The notes: generated from the sequence alone by a model not told the origin. A stretch of 64,000 nucleotides of DNA from Pseudomonas sp. PD9R (GCF_019200975.1 NZ_JAHTMR010000002.1:603679-667678), one strand, 5' to 3'; positions 1 to 9,814 are shown, counted from the first letter of the stretch. Numbers and translations are program-made.

Positions 1-755
1 TTGTTGATGCAGGAACGCAGCGCCATCGGCTGCACTTGCAGCGGCGCGCAGTGACCGCTGGCCTGTACATCGGCGCCCTGGTCCTGGGCGTTTTCGCTCA
101 AGGACTCAATCAGCGCCTGCACGTCCATCCACTGCGGCGCCTCGCTGGTGCGTTGTTCGTGCAGATAAGTAAGGGTGGCGTCGAGCATGCTGATCATGTC
201 GTCCAGATCCTGACGCATCTGGCCTTGCAGCTTGTCATCGTCGATCTGTTCCAGCCGCAGCTTGAGCCGCGACAGCGGTGTGCGCAGATCGTGGGACACC
301 GCGCCGAGCATGCGCGAGCGCTGCTTCACTTGCTCGATGATCCTTCGTTGCATCTTGTTGAAGGTGTGCGCCGCTTGCCGTGCTTCCCGGGGACCTGACT
401 CTTCCAATGGGTGGCTGTCGAGGTTTTCGCTCAAGCGCTCGGCCGCGTCACTGAGGCGCTGGATCGGCCGACTCAACAATTTGGCACCGTACCAGGCGGC
501 AATGATCAGCGAGATCAACTGAAAGGTCAGCGGTACCAGCGGCCCGCCGAACCACGGCCGTGGCGGCCGGTTTGCGAAGCGCGGGTCCGGTGCGGGGCGT
601 TGTCCGTCGAAGGCTTCGGAAAATTCCGGCGGTGGCGGAGGTGGCGGCGGGCCGTAATAGTGAAACCAGGCAAACGCCAGCAAGTGCGCCAGGATAATCG
701 CCACCAGCAGCACGCCAAACAGGCGGCCGAAGAGCGTATCGAAGCGCCCTCGCAT
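1..755 (-). CDS. Sensor histidine kinase, partial (C-terminus beyond left edge)
   Basis: The reading frame is open to the left edge; about 251 N-terminal codons are visible. It starts with a membrane segment (about residues 10-30) and has a short periplasmic loop with eight consecutive prolines (PPPPPPPPEF) and further R/P-rich sequence. A second membrane segment, a HAMP-like linker and the H-box SHDLRTPL follow, with the phospho-acceptor His at about residue 155. The ATP-binding half is outside the window. Its ATG overlaps the stop of the upstream response regulator (TGATG), so the two are co-translated. Family knowledge: it autophosphorylates and passes phosphate to the partner regulator. 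The signal is unknown. Confidence 0.9.
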   Translation of the reverse strand, partial: MRGRFDTLFGRLFGVLLVAIILAHLLAFAWFHYYGPPPPPPPPEFSEAFDGQRPAPDPRFANRPPRPWFGGPLVPLTFQLISLIIAAWYGAKLLSRPIQRLSDAAERLSENLDSHPLEESGPREARQAAHTFNKMQRRIIEQVKQRSRMLGAVSHDLRTPLSRLKLRLEQIDDDKLQGQMRQDLDDMISMLDATLTYLHEQRTSEAPQWMDVQALIESLSENAQDQGADVQASGHCAPLQVQPMALRSCIN

Positions 756-1525
756 CAGCCGATGTCTCTGGCGTCGAACAGGTAGCCCTCACCGCGCACG
801 GTCTTGATCAGCTGCGGCGCTTTTGGGTCATCACCGAGTTTTTGCCGCAGGCGCGAGACCAGCAGGTCTATGCTGCGATCAAAGGCTTCGATCGAGCGAC
901 CGCGGGCGGCGTCCAGCAGTTGTTCGCGGCTGAGGACCCGACGCGGACGTTCAATGAACACCCACAACAGACGGAATTCGGCGTTGGACAGCGGCACTAC
1001 CAGGCCATCATCGGCGATCAGTTGACGCAATACGCTGTTCAAGCGCCAGTTGTCGAAGCGGATGTTGGCCCGTTGTTCAGTGCGGTCGTCGCGCACCCGG
1101 CGCAGGATGGTCTGGATGCGTGCTACCAGTTCGCGCGGCTCAAATGGCTTGGCCATGTAATCGTCGGCGCCCAGTTCCAGGCCGATGATTCGATCGGTGG
1201 GTTCGCAGCGGGCGGTGAGCATCAGGATCGGGATGTCGGATTCGGCGCGCAGCCAGCGGCACAGCGACAGGCCGTCTTCGCCGGGCAGCATCAGGTCGAG
1301 CACAACCACATCGAAATGCTCGGCTTGCAGGGCCAGGCGCATCGCGGCGCCATCGGTGACGCCGCTGGCGTGGATGTTGAACCGGGCCAGGTAATCGATC
1401 ATCAATTCACGGATCGGGACGTCATCGTCGACGATCAGGGCGCGAATGCTCCAGCGTTTGTCGTCGCCGGGCGCTTTTTGATCGTCGTTCACAGGTGCGT
1501 GGGTGTTGTGCATGCGTGCGTTCAT
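755..1525 (-). CDS. OmpR/PhoB-family response regulator
   Basis: 256 aa. The receiver domain (about residues 28-145) carries the acidic pair D34/D35, the phospho-acceptor D77 (VVLDLMLPGEDG), T104 and K126 (KPFEP). A C-terminal winged-helix DNA-binding domain (about 160-250) contains SNAEFRLLWVFIERP and SRLRQKLGDDP. The roughly 25 residues before the receiver are polar and longer than usual, so a later start is possible. It is the first gene of a two-gene operon with the histidine kinase. The target genes cannot be told from the sequence. Confidence 0.92.
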   Translation of the reverse strand: MNARMHNTHAPVNDDQKAPGDDKRWSIRALIVDDDVPIRELMIDYLARFNIHASGVTDGAAMRLALQAEHFDVVVLDLMLPGEDGLSLCRWLRAESDIPILMLTARCEPTDRIIGLELGADDYMAKPFEPRELVARIQTILRRVRDDRTEQRANIRFDNWRLNSVLRQLIADDGLVVPLSNAEFRLLWVFIERPRRVLSREQLLDAARGRSIEAFDRSIDLLVSRLRQKLGDDPKAPQLIKTVRGEGYLFDARDIG

Positions 1526-1806
1526 CTGCCAGGTAGGCTGCCAACCACAAAGATAGGCTGCGAGGTTGTGGCTTCAGCATAGGCGTCCGGCCCGGAGGCG
1601 GGAAGTGCTGTAAGGACGTGTTGCGGCAGCCGAGGGTAACGGGCAAGGGTGTTGTGGGCGTGTCGGGACTGTACCGGACTCGACACAATCACGCCAAAGG
1701 CTAGTCTTGCCTGAGCGTTCTCGACGATTTACCGATCATCGGGTCCCGCAGCAGCGCTGGTTCCGCTACAATGCGCGCCGATTTCGACCTGCCTGAGAGC
1801 CCACTC

Positions 1807-2505
1807 ATGTCCGCCTGCCAGACTCCTATCATCGTCGCCCTGGATTTCCCTACCCGTGACGCCGCACTGAAGCTGGCCGATCAGTTGGACCCGAAACTGT
1901 GCCGCGTCAAAGTCGGTAAAGAACTGTTCACCAGCTGCGCCTCGGAAATCGTCGGTACCTTGCGTGACAAAGGTTTCGAAGTGTTCCTGGACCTGAAATT
2001 CCACGACATTCCCAACACCACCGCCATGGCGGTCAAGGCTGCTGCGGAGATGGGCGTGTGGATGGTCAACGTGCATTGTTCCGGTGGCCTGCGCATGATG
2101 GCCGCGTGCCGTGAAGTGCTGGACAAGCGCAGCGGCCCGCAACCGCTGTTGATCGGCGTGACCGTCCTGACCAGCATGGAGCGTGAAGACCTGGCGGGTA
2201 TCGGTCTGGATATCGAGCCGCAGGAACAGGTATTGCGCCTGGCCGCATTGGCGGAAAAAGCCGGGATGGACGGTCTGGTGTGTTCTGCCCTGGAAGCCCA
2301 GGCCCTGAAATCGGCGCACCCGTCGCTGCAACTGGTGACCCCGGGGATTCGCCCGGCGGGCAGCGCCCAGGACGACCAGCGCCGCATTCTGACCCCGCGT
2401 CAGGCGCTGGATGCCGGTTCCGATTACCTGGTGATTGGCCGTCCGATCAGCCAGGCGGCTGATCCGGCGAAGGCGTTGGCTTCGGTAGTGGCTGAGCTGG
2501 CCTAA
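1807..2505 (+). CDS. pyrF: Orotidine-5'-phosphate decarboxylase
   Basis: 232 aa. Converts OMP to UMP, the last step of de novo pyrimidine synthesis, in the cytoplasm. The decarboxylase signature [10 protein letters not shown] is present, with the catalytic set K35, D62, K64 and D67. The C-terminus has the phosphate-binding TPGIRP and VIGRPI motifs. I chose the ATG at 1807 ([13 protein letters not shown]) over an in-frame ATG at 1771 because it gives the usual family length. It is a single-gene unit followed by a palindromic repeat. Confidence 0.97.
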   Translation: MSACQTPIIVALDFPTRDAALKLADQLDPKLCRVKVGKELFTSCASEIVGTLRDKGFEVFLDLKFHDIPNTTAMAVKAAAEMGVWMVNVHCSGGLRMMAACREVLDKRSGPQPLLIGVTVLTSMEREDLAGIGLDIEPQEQVLRLAALAEKAGMDGLVCSALEAQALKSAHPSLQLVTPGIRPAGSAQDDQRRILTPRQALDAGSDYLVIGRPISQAADPAKALASVVAELA

Positions 2506-2580
2506 AAAGATCGCAGCCTCCGGCAGCTTCTACATGGGATCGCGTTCCCCTGTAGGAGCTGGCGCAGCCTGCGATCTTTT
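2506..2580. repeat. Dispersed palindromic repeat, copy 1 (GATCGCAGCC family)
   Basis: Two inverted arms beginning AAAAGATCGCAGCC and ending GGCTGCGATCTTTT-like, with a short loop containing CTACA...TGTAG. This copy is divergent (CCTCCGGCAG, GGCGCAGCC). It sits directly after the pyrF stop and before the convergent oxidoreductase gene. Five more copies are in the window. Confidence 0.85.
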
Positions 2581-2591
2581 GATCTTCTCGG

Positions 2592-3596
2592 TTAAACCTT
2601 CAACACCAACTTGCCGAAATTCTCGCCGCTGAACAATTTCATCAGCGTCTCCGGGAAAGTTTCCAGGCCTTCCACGATATCTTCCTTGCTCTTGAGCTGC
2701 CCCTTGGCCATCCAGCCGGCCATTTCCTGCGCGGCGCTGGCGTATTGGGCGGCGTAGTCCATCACCACGAAGCCTTCCATCCGCGCGCGGTTGACCAGCA
2801 ACGACAGGTAATTGGCCGGGCCCTTGACCGCTTCTTTATTGTTGTACTGGCTGATGGCGCCGCAGATCACCACCCGCGCCTTGAAATTCAAGCGGCTTAG
2901 CACTGCATCGAGAATGTCGCCGCCGACGTTATCGAAATACACGTCGACGCCTTTCGGGCATTCGCGCTTGAGGCCGGCGATGACGTCTTCACTCTTGTAG
3001 TCGATGGCACCATCGAACCCCAACTCATCGATCAGGAACTTGCACTTGTCCGCGCCGCCGGCGATGCCGACCACCCGGCAACCTTTGATCTTGGCAATCT
3101 GCCCGGCAATGCTGCCCACCGCACCGGCCGCGCCCGACAGCACCACGGTGTCACCGGCTTTCGGTGCGCCGACATCGAGCAGGGCGAAGTAAGCCGTCAT
3201 GCCGGTCATGCCGAGCGCGGACAAATAGCGCGGCAGCGGCGCCAGTTTCGGATCGACCTTGTAGAAACCGCGTGGCTCGCCGAGGAAATAATCCTGCACA
3301 CCCAGTGCACCGTTGACGTAGTCCCCGACCGCGAAGCCAGGATTGTTCGACGCCACGACTTTGCCGACGCCCAAGGCGCGCATGACTTCACCGAGACCCA
3401 CCGGCGGGATATAGGACTTGCCCTCGTTCATCCAGCCACGCATGGCCGGGTCCAGGGATAGGTACTCGTTTTTGACCAGGATTTGACCGTCAGCCGGATC
3501 ACCGACCGGAACTTCCTGATAGGTGAACGTCTCGCGCGTTGCTGCGCCCACTGGGCGTTTGGCGAGCAGGAATTGGCGATTGGTCTGGGTAGTCAT
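2592..3596 (-). CDS. NADP-dependent medium-chain oxidoreductase (CurA/leukotriene B4 dehydrogenase-like)
   Basis: 334 aa. A zinc-less MDR-superfamily enone/alkenal reductase by overall pattern: an N-terminal GroES-like domain (SLDPAMRGWMNEGKSY), then a Rossmann fold with AAGAVGSIAGQIAK (about residues 155-170) and the FDNVGGDILDAVL stretch typical of the prostaglandin reductase branch. The ATG at 3596 (MTTQTNRQF) is preferred to a GTG three codons upstream. It likely reduces the C=C bond of alpha,beta-unsaturated carbonyls; the natural substrate is not evident. It is convergent with pyrF. Confidence 0.9.
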   Translation of the reverse strand: MTTQTNRQFLLAKRPVGAATRETFTYQEVPVGDPADGQILVKNEYLSLDPAMRGWMNEGKSYIPPVGLGEVMRALGVGKVVASNNPGFAVGDYVNGALGVQDYFLGEPRGFYKVDPKLAPLPRYLSALGMTGMTAYFALLDVGAPKAGDTVVLSGAAGAVGSIAGQIAKIKGCRVVGIAGGADKCKFLIDELGFDGAIDYKSEDVIAGLKRECPKGVDVYFDNVGGDILDAVLSRLNFKARVVICGAISQYNNKEAVKGPANYLSLLVNRARMEGFVVMDYAAQYASAAQEMAGWMAKGQLKSKEDIVEGLETFPETLMKLFSGENFGKLVLKV

Positions 3597-3832
3597 GACA
3601 GGCACTCAAGATGAATGAAACCTTGTTGATAGACCTTCAGGCGCGATGCCGCAAGTTTGGCTGATGCGGCGAATGCAGGCTGATCCAGTGCAGTGATAGT
3701 TGGTACGACTGCTCCATCACTGCGACTCATGGGTAACCAACCGGCCTTCTGATAGTGCTGCCGTGACATGGGGCGCTGTGGCTAGACTGGAAAAACGCGA
3801 TCCCCCGCCTACTTCTCTTCGAGGACATAACA

Positions 3833-4594
3833 ATGAGCATGACGTTTTCCGGTCAGGTCGCCGTAGTGACGGGTGCCGCCAATGGTATTGGCCGTGCGAC
3901 TGCCCAGGCGTTTGCCGTTGAAGGCTTGAAGGTGGTTGTCGCCGACATGGACACGGCGGGCGGCGAGGGCACGGTGGCGCTGATTCGTACGGCGGGCGGC
4001 GAAGCGACCTTCGTACGCTGCAATGTCACCGTGGAAAGCGATGTAAAAAATCTGATGGACGAAGTGGTGAATACCTACGGCCGTCTCGACTATGCCTTCA
4101 ACAATGCCGGTATCGAAATCGAGAAGGGAAAACTGGCCGAGGGCACGGTCGACGAGTTCGACGCGATCATGGGCGTCAACGTCAAAGGTGTCTGGCTGTG
4201 CATGAAGTACCAGTTGCCGTTGCTGTTGGCCCAGGGTGGCGGCGCTATCGTCAACACTGCTTCGGTGGCCGGCCTTGGGGCTGCGCCGAAAATGAGCATC
4301 TACGCGGCCTCCAAGCACGCCGTGATCGGCCTGACCAAATCAGCGGCGATCGAATACGCCAAGAAAAAGATTCGGGTCAACGCAGTGTGCCCGGCGGTGA
4401 TCGACACCGACATGTTCCGTCGCGCTTATGAAGCCGATCCGAAGAAAGGCGAGTTCGCCAATGCCATGCACCCGGTGGGTCGCATTGGCAAGGTCGAGGA
4501 AATCGCCAGTGCGGTGCTGTACCTGTGCAGCGATGGCGCAGCGTTCACCACCGGGCATTCGCTGGCCGTGGATGGTGGCGTCACAGCGTTCTGA
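3833..4594 (+). CDS. Short-chain dehydrogenase/reductase
   Basis: 253 aa, a classical SDR. The cofactor motif TGAANGIG is at residues 13-20, NNAG at 90-93, and the catalytic S144, Y157 and K161 (YAASK) are intact. D38 at the end of beta-2 suggests NAD(H) preference. The C-terminus (DGGVTAF) is standard. Monocistronic, with a GAGGAC ribosome site before the ATG. The substrate is unknown; this family often acts on small alcohols or steroid-like compounds. Confidence 0.92.
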   Translation: MSMTFSGQVAVVTGAANGIGRATAQAFAVEGLKVVVADMDTAGGEGTVALIRTAGGEATFVRCNVTVESDVKNLMDEVVNTYGRLDYAFNNAGIEIEKGKLAEGTVDEFDAIMGVNVKGVWLCMKYQLPLLLAQGGGAIVNTASVAGLGAAPKMSIYAASKHAVIGLTKSAAIEYAKKKIRVNAVCPAVIDTDMFRRAYEADPKKGEFANAMHPVGRIGKVEEIASAVLYLCSDGAAFTTGHSLAVDGGVTAF

Positions 4595-4620
4595 AACAAT
4601 CTGCAGGAAACACTGAACCT

Positions 4621-4709
4621 GTTGGGAGCGAGCCTGCTCGCGAAGAAGGTAACAGCCGACATTAATGTTGACTGACACACCGCTTTCGCGGGCAGGATCG
4701 CTCCCACAG
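4621..4709. repeat. REP doublet (REPIN-like)
   Basis: Two inverted REP units facing each other: GGGAGCGAGCCTGCTCGCGA at 4624-4643 and, inverted, a unit ending GATCGCTCCCACAG at 4685-4709. The 40-bp middle is not conserved with anything else here. This is the classic Pseudomonas REP core (GGGAGC...GCTCGCGA), normally mobilised by a RAYT transposase; no RAYT gene is in the window. Confidence 0.85.
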
Positions 4710-4840
4710 GTTTTTTGTTCGCTTTGCAGGAGTGTGTTTCAAATGGTTAAAACCACCGGTTTTGGCGGCGTTGTCGCACATCCCGTCGAGCGCTCCTGTG
4801 ATTAACTGTTGGCGCAAAACCAACAGGAGTTTGCTTGCTC

Positions 4841-6226
4841 ATGGAGTTGAGAATCGATCGACAGGCATTGGTGCCGGTCGTACAGCAAATCGTCGACGCG
4901 CTGGTCTGCTGGCTCCGTTGCAACGACGTGGCGCCGGGAGCGCGGTTGCCGTCGGTGCGGCACATTGCGCGGATCAATTTGCTCAGCCAGTCCTGTGTCG
5001 TCGAGGCTTGTGAACGTCTGGTGGCGCAAGGGCTGCTGGTGTCGCGCCAGGGGGCCGGCTTCTTTGTCGCGGCTGCGGAGCCGATTGCTCAGGAGAAACA
5101 GGATCTTTCATGGTTCGAAGGCGCAGAAGTCAGACACAGCCTTTCCTTCGGCGAGTTGAAGCTGGGCGATGGCGGGCTGCCGGAAAGCTGGCGTGAAACG
5201 GACGACTTGAGTTACGCGATCCGGCAGGTCAGTCGCACCGACATGGCCGGCCTGTTCAACTACAGCACGCCCTTGGGGTTGCCGGCCTTGCGCCAACAGA
5301 TCCTCAAGCGCCTGATACAACTGGACATCAAGGTAGATGACAACCGGATACTGACCACGGCGGGTGCCAGCCAGGGACTGGACCTGATCGTGCGAACGTT
5401 GCTCAAGCCCGGTGATTGTGTGGTGGTGGAAAGTCCCGGTTACCCCATGCTGTTCGATTTGCTCAAGCTGCACGCCATCCGCATGCTCGAAATTCCGCGA
5501 ACGCCAACCGGGCCGGATGTTGCAGCCTTGGAAGCATTGCTTCTGGAACACCGGCCTCGCGGATTGTTCATCAACAGCTTTTATCACAACCCGACAGGCA
5601 GCAGCCTGACGCCGACTGTGGCGCGACGAGTCCTGCAACTGGCGAAAGCCCATGGAATGCTGGTCATTGAAGACGATGTGTATGCGGATCTGCACAGCGG
5701 CCCGGGTACGCGTCTCGCCGCGCTGGATGACAGCGTGATCTATGTCGGCAGTTACTCCAAGACGCTCAGCAGTTCCCTGCGTGTCGGCTTCGTGGTTGCC
5801 GGTGCCGAAGTGGTCGCGCGATTGGCCGAGGTCAAGATGATCAGCAGCATGGGCGCTTCAGGATTTTGCGAATCGGTGCTGGCTTGTCTGTTGGCCAATG
5901 GCGCCTATCGCAAGTTGGTACAACGCCAGCGCCAGCGCTTGAGCAGCGACAGGCAGGCGGCGCTGCAGGTACTGGAAGACGCTGAGTGGGAAGTTTTCGG
6001 CAGGCCTGTCGGTGGCCTGTTCATCTGGGCGCGATCACGGATGTCCGACTACGCTCTGGTCCTGGCTCAGGCGCAACGCCACGGTGTTTTGCTGTCCTCG
6101 AAGACGGCCTTCAGCCCCACCGGTGAGGCCCACGACTGGCAGCGTATCAATGTGGCCCATGCCTGTGATCCGCGAGCCCGGGCATTTTTTCAGGCCACCG
6201 CTCCGGATCGACCTCAAGCGTCCTGA
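4841..6226 (+). CDS. MocR-type PLP-dependent transcriptional regulator (GntR HTH + aminotransferase)
   Basis: 461 aa. The N-terminal GntR winged helix (about residues 5-75: RLPSVRHIARINLLSQSCVVEACERL) is fused to a fold-type I aminotransferase domain (about 110-455). The PLP Schiff-base lysine is K307 in YVGSYSKTLSSS, and NPTGSSLTP and DDVYADL are also recognisable. The ATG at 4841 follows CAGGAG at 4824-4829; a TTG at 4835 is the alternative. MocR proteins usually sense an amine or a PLP-linked metabolite. The divergent or target gene is not obvious here. Confidence 0.92.
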   Translation: MELRIDRQALVPVVQQIVDALVCWLRCNDVAPGARLPSVRHIARINLLSQSCVVEACERLVAQGLLVSRQGAGFFVAAAEPIAQEKQDLSWFEGAEVRHSLSFGELKLGDGGLPESWRETDDLSYAIRQVSRTDMAGLFNYSTPLGLPALRQQILKRLIQLDIKVDDNRILTTAGASQGLDLIVRTLLKPGDCVVVESPGYPMLFDLLKLHAIRMLEIPRTPTGPDVAALEALLLEHRPRGLFINSFYHNPTGSSLTPTVARRVLQLAKAHGMLVIEDDVYADLHSGPGTRLAALDDSVIYVGSYSKTLSSSLRVGFVVAGAEVVARLAEVKMISSMGASGFCESVLACLLANGAYRKLVQRQRQRLSSDRQAALQVLEDAEWEVFGRPVGGLFIWARSRMSDYALVLAQAQRHGVLLSSKTAFSPTGEAHDWQRINVAHACDPRARAFFQATAPDRPQAS

Positions 6227-6334
6227 AAACGACGTTGGCGTAGCTTTTTGCCATTATTCCGATGCCAAAGACTTGTGTTGCCAAAGACCCGTTGCGACTC
6301 TGCGTCTACAGATTATGGCAGGGGACTAAGTGCA

Positions 6335-8299
6335 ATGATTTCGGCCGTGCAAGGACGTTTTGCCAACCTCGGTATGGCAAAAAAACTGGGTATCGGGTTT
6401 GTGCTGGTGCTGTTGTTGACCGCCCTGGTGGCGGCCATCGGCGTCTGGTCCCTGCAAACCATCAGCCAGCGCTTCGACGGGCTCAAGCAAATGTCGTCGC
6501 TCAACAGCGGTTTGCTCAAGGTGCGCCTGCTGGAGCAGGAGTACGCCTTGCACGGCAACCCGAAAACCGCCGACGCCCTGCACGAAGGTGTTGACGGCTT
6601 GATTGCCCTGGCGACCCAGCTCAAGACGCAGTCTGCGGCCAACGTGCCGGTGATGACTGACGTCGAACAGTCTCTGGGCGCTTATCGCAAGGCTTTCGAC
6701 GAGTTCGTCTCGCTCAGTCAGGCCAAGGACCTGGCGCTGGAAATGGCCAGTTGGTCGGTGTCCAGCGTGGCCAATAACCTCGATGTGCTGCAGTCGGGTC
6801 TCGCCGATGACGGTGCCTATACCTTGAAGAATTCCGAAGGCAAGGATGGTGCGCAATTTCTTGAGCAAGCCAGTCAGGTCAGCCAGGTATCCCGGTTGAT
6901 GTTGCAAGCGATGAACGAGGCGCGCGTGCGTCTGGATCAAAGCCGCAAGGGTGATGACAGCGCGGGTCAAGGCAAGATCGAACAGGCCAGTCAGGCACTG
7001 ACCCAGGCCGAGCAACTGAAAACCACGGTCAAGGATGAGGGTTACCAGACCGTGCTCAACGAAGTGACCGGCCATATCGCCAGTTTCAGTGACAAGCTCG
7101 CTGAGTACACCGGCTTGCTGGAGCAGGAAAAAACCGTCTATCAGCAATTGCATCAACGCGCCGACCAAGTGGTGGCGCGGGTCGACCAGGCCTATGTCGC
7201 TGAAGACCAGTCGATGCAGACTGAATTGAAAAAGAACTCGCTGATGATCATCGGTTCCTCCGCGCTGGCGCTGCTGGTCGGGTTGATTGCGGCCTGGGTG
7301 ATTACTCGGTTGATTGTGGCTCCGCTGCGCAGTGTGATTCGTGTGGCGCAACAGATCGCCTCGGGTGATTTGAGCGGGACGGTCGAAGTGACCCGTCGTG
7401 ACGAGATTGGCCAGCTGATGCAAGCCATGCAGCAGATGGGAGCAGGACTGAGCCACATCGTCAGCGGTTTGCAGGCGGGTATCGAGCAACTGGCAACTTC
7501 AGCGCAATCGCTGTCCGCGGTGACTGAGCAAACCAACCTCGAAGTCAGCAGCCAGAAGGAAGAAACCGAACAGGTCGCCACGGCCATGAACCAGATGACT
7601 GCTACCGTGCACGACGTCGCGCGTAACGCGGAGGAAGCCGCCCAGGCGGCGCAAACGGCGGACGGCAAGGTTGAAAGTGGTCAGCATGTGGTGCGTCAGA
7701 GCATGGCGCGAATCGAGCAATTGGCGGACTCGGCTACGTCGGCCAGTTCGAGCATCGAAAGCCTGAGCGCGGAAATCCAGAACATAGGCACCGTGCTCAG
7801 CGTCATCAAGAGCGTGGCGGAGCAGACCAACCTGCTGGCACTCAATGCAGCCATCGAAGCGGCGCGGGCAGGTGAGCAGGGCAGGGGCTTTGCCGTGGTG
7901 GCGGATGAAGTGCGGGCCCTGGCCAAGCGTACCCAGCAATCGACCGAGGAGATCGAACGATTGGTCAGTGCCTTGCGCACGGCGGCGCAGGCGTCGGTGC
8001 AGCAAATTCAGAGCAGTGGCGAGCTGGTGAAGCTGGCGGTCAGCGATGCGTTGCAGACCGAGAGTGCGCTGGGGAGCATTGCGTCGGCCGTGTCGTTGAT
8101 TCAGCAGATGAACCAGCAGATCGCTGCGGCGGCCGAGGAACAGAGTTCGGTGGCCGAGGAGATTAATCGCAGCGTCACCAGTATTCGCGCCAGTGCGGAT
8201 CAGTCTTCGTTGGCGATGCAGGGCAATGCGGCATCGAGTATCGAGCTGGCGCAGTTGGGGGTTGAGTTGAAGGGGATGGTGGGGCATTTCAGGCTTTGA
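6335..8299 (+). CDS. Methyl-accepting chemotaxis protein, probable helical-bimodular sensor
   Basis: 654 aa from the ATG at 6335. TM1 lies at about residues 17-37, followed by a long all-helical periplasmic domain (about 40-295; [20 protein letters not shown] and several Q/A-rich helices). That layout resembles HBM-type sensors of TCA-acid receptors such as McpS, but the ligand cannot be read off. TM2 (about 300-320), HAMP and the signalling domain follow, with the conserved hairpin tip [20 protein letters not shown]. No C-terminal CheR pentapeptide is present. Monocistronic. Confidence 0.93.
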   Translation: MISAVQGRFANLGMAKKLGIGFVLVLLLTALVAAIGVWSLQTISQRFDGLKQMSSLNSGLLKVRLLEQEYALHGNPKTADALHEGVDGLIALATQLKTQSAANVPVMTDVEQSLGAYRKAFDEFVSLSQAKDLALEMASWSVSSVANNLDVLQSGLADDGAYTLKNSEGKDGAQFLEQASQVSQVSRLMLQAMNEARVRLDQSRKGDDSAGQGKIEQASQALTQAEQLKTTVKDEGYQTVLNEVTGHIASFSDKLAEYTGLLEQEKTVYQQLHQRADQVVARVDQAYVAEDQSMQTELKKNSLMIIGSSALALLVGLIAAWVITRLIVAPLRSVIRVAQQIASGDLSGTVEVTRRDEIGQLMQAMQQMGAGLSHIVSGLQAGIEQLATSAQSLSAVTEQTNLEVSSQKEETEQVATAMNQMTATVHDVARNAEEAAQAAQTADGKVESGQHVVRQSMARIEQLADSATSASSSIESLSAEIQNIGTVLSVIKSVAEQTNLLALNAAIEAARAGEQGRGFAVVADEVRALAKRTQQSTEEIERLVSALRTAAQASVQQIQSSGELVKLAVSDALQTESALGSIASAVSLIQQMNQQIAAAAEEQSSVAEEINRSVTSIRASADQSSLAMQGNAASSIELAQLGVELKGMVGHFRL

Positions 8300-8437
8300 G
8301 CCTTGCACTGCTTTGTGACTTGCAAGCTGAGTTCATATCCATTGCTGCGGTAACGGCGGCTAATCCGGGATCCATACCGGGTGGCCCTCTGGGCAGAACC
8401 GGATCGAAGCTCTCAATAGGGCAAGAAGATCAAGATC

Positions 8438-8511
8438 AAAAGATCGCAGCCTTCGGCAGCTCCTGCAGGGGATGTGTTTCATGTAGGAGCTGCCGAAGGC
8501 TGCGATCTTTT
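8438..8511. repeat. Dispersed palindromic repeat, copy 2
   Basis: Inverted arms AAAAGATCGCAGCCTTCGGC ... GCCGAAGGCTGCGATCTTTT with CAGCTCCTGCAGG and GTAGGAGCTG at the centre. It lies between the chemoreceptor gene and the convergent 8590-9360 gene. Confidence 0.9.
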
Positions 8512-8541
8512 AATCTTGTACCCACCACCCAATCCCAACAC

Positions 8542-8577
8542 AAAAAAAAAGCCACCTCGATCGGTGGCTTTCTTTTC
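8542..8577 (-). terminator. Rho-independent terminator (bidirectional)
   Basis: The hairpin AAAGCCACC-TCGATC-GGTGGCTTT is flanked by an A-run on one side and a T-rich run on the other. It ends the minus-strand gene just upstream and could also stop read-through from the chemoreceptor. Confidence 0.85.
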
Positions 8578-8589
8578 TACTTTCTCTGA

Positions 8590-9360
8590 TCAGTCGTAGA
8601 TCACTTTCTTCTTCCAGTCCGCATCTGCCTCGACGTCTTTGAGGCCTACGGTCAATTGGTTCTCTTCGCCTTCTACCGGTGCAATGCGGTCCATGACTTG
8701 TGCGTTGGCGCGGCCCAGGAGTTTTTCCAGGTATTCCAGCTGTTCGGCGTAGATCTGTGGTTCCTGCTGTTTACGCAGGTACTGCACGCCGCGTTCGAAC
8801 GCCAGGCGCGCCTGACCGGGCTGATTCTGTTGCAGGGAGTGCTGCCCGAGGTTGTTGAAAAACTCGATATGCAGCAACACCAGAATATGGCGCACTTCGC
8901 GGATCCAGCGCTTGGCTTCGTTCGGCGGCAGAAAGCCGTCCTGGGCGGCGCGGGTGATCTGGCCGTGCAGGGCTTCGAGCAGGAAGCGTACATCCTTGGC
9001 CTTGGCTTCGGTCTGGATCGGTGCCGGCGGGTTATTGACCGGGATCGATTCGCCTTGTGCCGTCAGAGTCTCCAGTTCGGTGATGCGTGCCCTGAGGTTG
9101 GAACTGGTTTTTTCCAGGTTCAACAGACGCTGGCAGACATTCAACTCCAAGCGTGTCAGCAGCAGCTTGAGCGCTGGTGTCATCAATTGGCCGGGGAAGG
9201 TCTCGGTGATCTCGCCGCAACGGCGCAGGCGGTCGTTGAGTTCAACCTTGGTACGGGCCCTTTCCACCTTGTTGTTTTCCACCACATGGTTGATGTAGCC
9301 AATGGCGATCAAGAGTGCGATCCCGGCTACGACTAGCAGGGTGATCATGAGTGGTGTCAC
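8590..9360 (-). CDS. Membrane-anchored coiled-coil protein of unknown function
   Basis: 256 aa. One N-terminal membrane helix (about residues 5-24), then a basic/acidic segment and helical, Leu/Glu/Gln-rich sequence with coiled-coil character (about 40-110: LEKTSSNLRARITELETLT). A second helical block (about 125-215) looks like a helical-repeat bundle. No catalytic motif is seen. The product is probably an inner-membrane protein with a cytoplasmic scaffold domain. It appears to be a Pseudomonas-type conserved hypothetical; I cannot assign a role. Single gene, followed by a strong terminator. Confidence 0.8.
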   Translation of the reverse strand: MTPLMITLLVVAGIALLIAIGYINHVVENNKVERARTKVELNDRLRRCGEITETFPGQLMTPALKLLLTRLELNVCQRLLNLEKTSSNLRARITELETLTAQGESIPVNNPPAPIQTEAKAKDVRFLLEALHGQITRAAQDGFLPPNEAKRWIREVRHILVLLHIEFFNNLGQHSLQQNQPGQARLAFERGVQYLRKQQEPQIYAEQLEYLEKLLGRANAQVMDRIAPVEGEENQLTVGLKDVEADADWKKKVIYD

Positions 9361-9645
9361 CGGTAAGACCTCTTTTTAGGGTTCGCATGCGAGTGTAGTG
9401 GCTCGGCATTTAAGCGCCTAGCGTGACTCGACGAGTTGGTTCGGCATGGCTCTACCTGTATCGGCCGCAGCCCTGCTTATATAAATGCTGGCACTCATGG
9501 AGCAGATTGCCATCAGTCATGGCGTGGACTATAACGTCTTGGCGAGTGTCAGAATATAGGCGCCAAACACCGGGCGGCGGAAAATCCGGATTGGTGCCTT
9601 AAAGCACGGCGAAGTCATTGATTTAAATAAATTTATATCAGGGGG
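9361..9645. other. Intergenic stretch without a gene
   Basis: Together with the promoter that follows, this makes a gap of about 375 bp between the start of the 8590-9360 gene and the first tRNA. I see no ORF with coding character and no repeat; an AT-rich patch (TTTAAATAAATTTATATC) precedes the tRNA promoter and may act as an UP element. Confidence 0.6.
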
Positions 9646-9674
9646 TTGACGACCTCTCAATCCATCCATAGAAT
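9646..9674 (+). promoter_or_regulatory. Sigma-70 promoter of the tRNA cluster
   Basis: The -35 TTGACG (9646-9651) and -10 TAGAAT (9669-9674) are separated by 17 bp. A GC-rich discriminator (GCGCGCC) follows, as in stringently controlled stable-RNA promoters. The AT-rich tract upstream fits an UP element. Confidence 0.75.
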
Positions 9675-9736
9675 GCGCGCCACTTGCAGCGTAAAGCACA
9701 CAGCGAAACGAAGCAGGGAGTGAATGTTGTACGTGT

Positions 9737-9812
9737 GTCCCCTTCGTCTAGTGGCCTAGGACACCGCCCTTTCACGGCGGTAACAGGGGTTCGAGTCCCC
9801 TAGGGGACGCCA
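9737..9812 (+). tRNA. tRNA-Glu (TTC), copy 1
   Basis: 76 nt. The acceptor stem GTCCCCT/AGGGGAC closes, the anticodon loop CTTTCAC gives TTC, the T-loop is GGTTCGAGTCC and the 3' CCA is encoded. Identical in sequence to the copy at 9995. Confidence 0.97.
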
Positions 9813-9814
9813 AT

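Noticed and set aside
6326..7489. 387-codon minus frame over the chemoreceptor
   Set aside because: Antisense of a helical coiled-coil gene, with His/Gln/Arg-rich composition and no domain.
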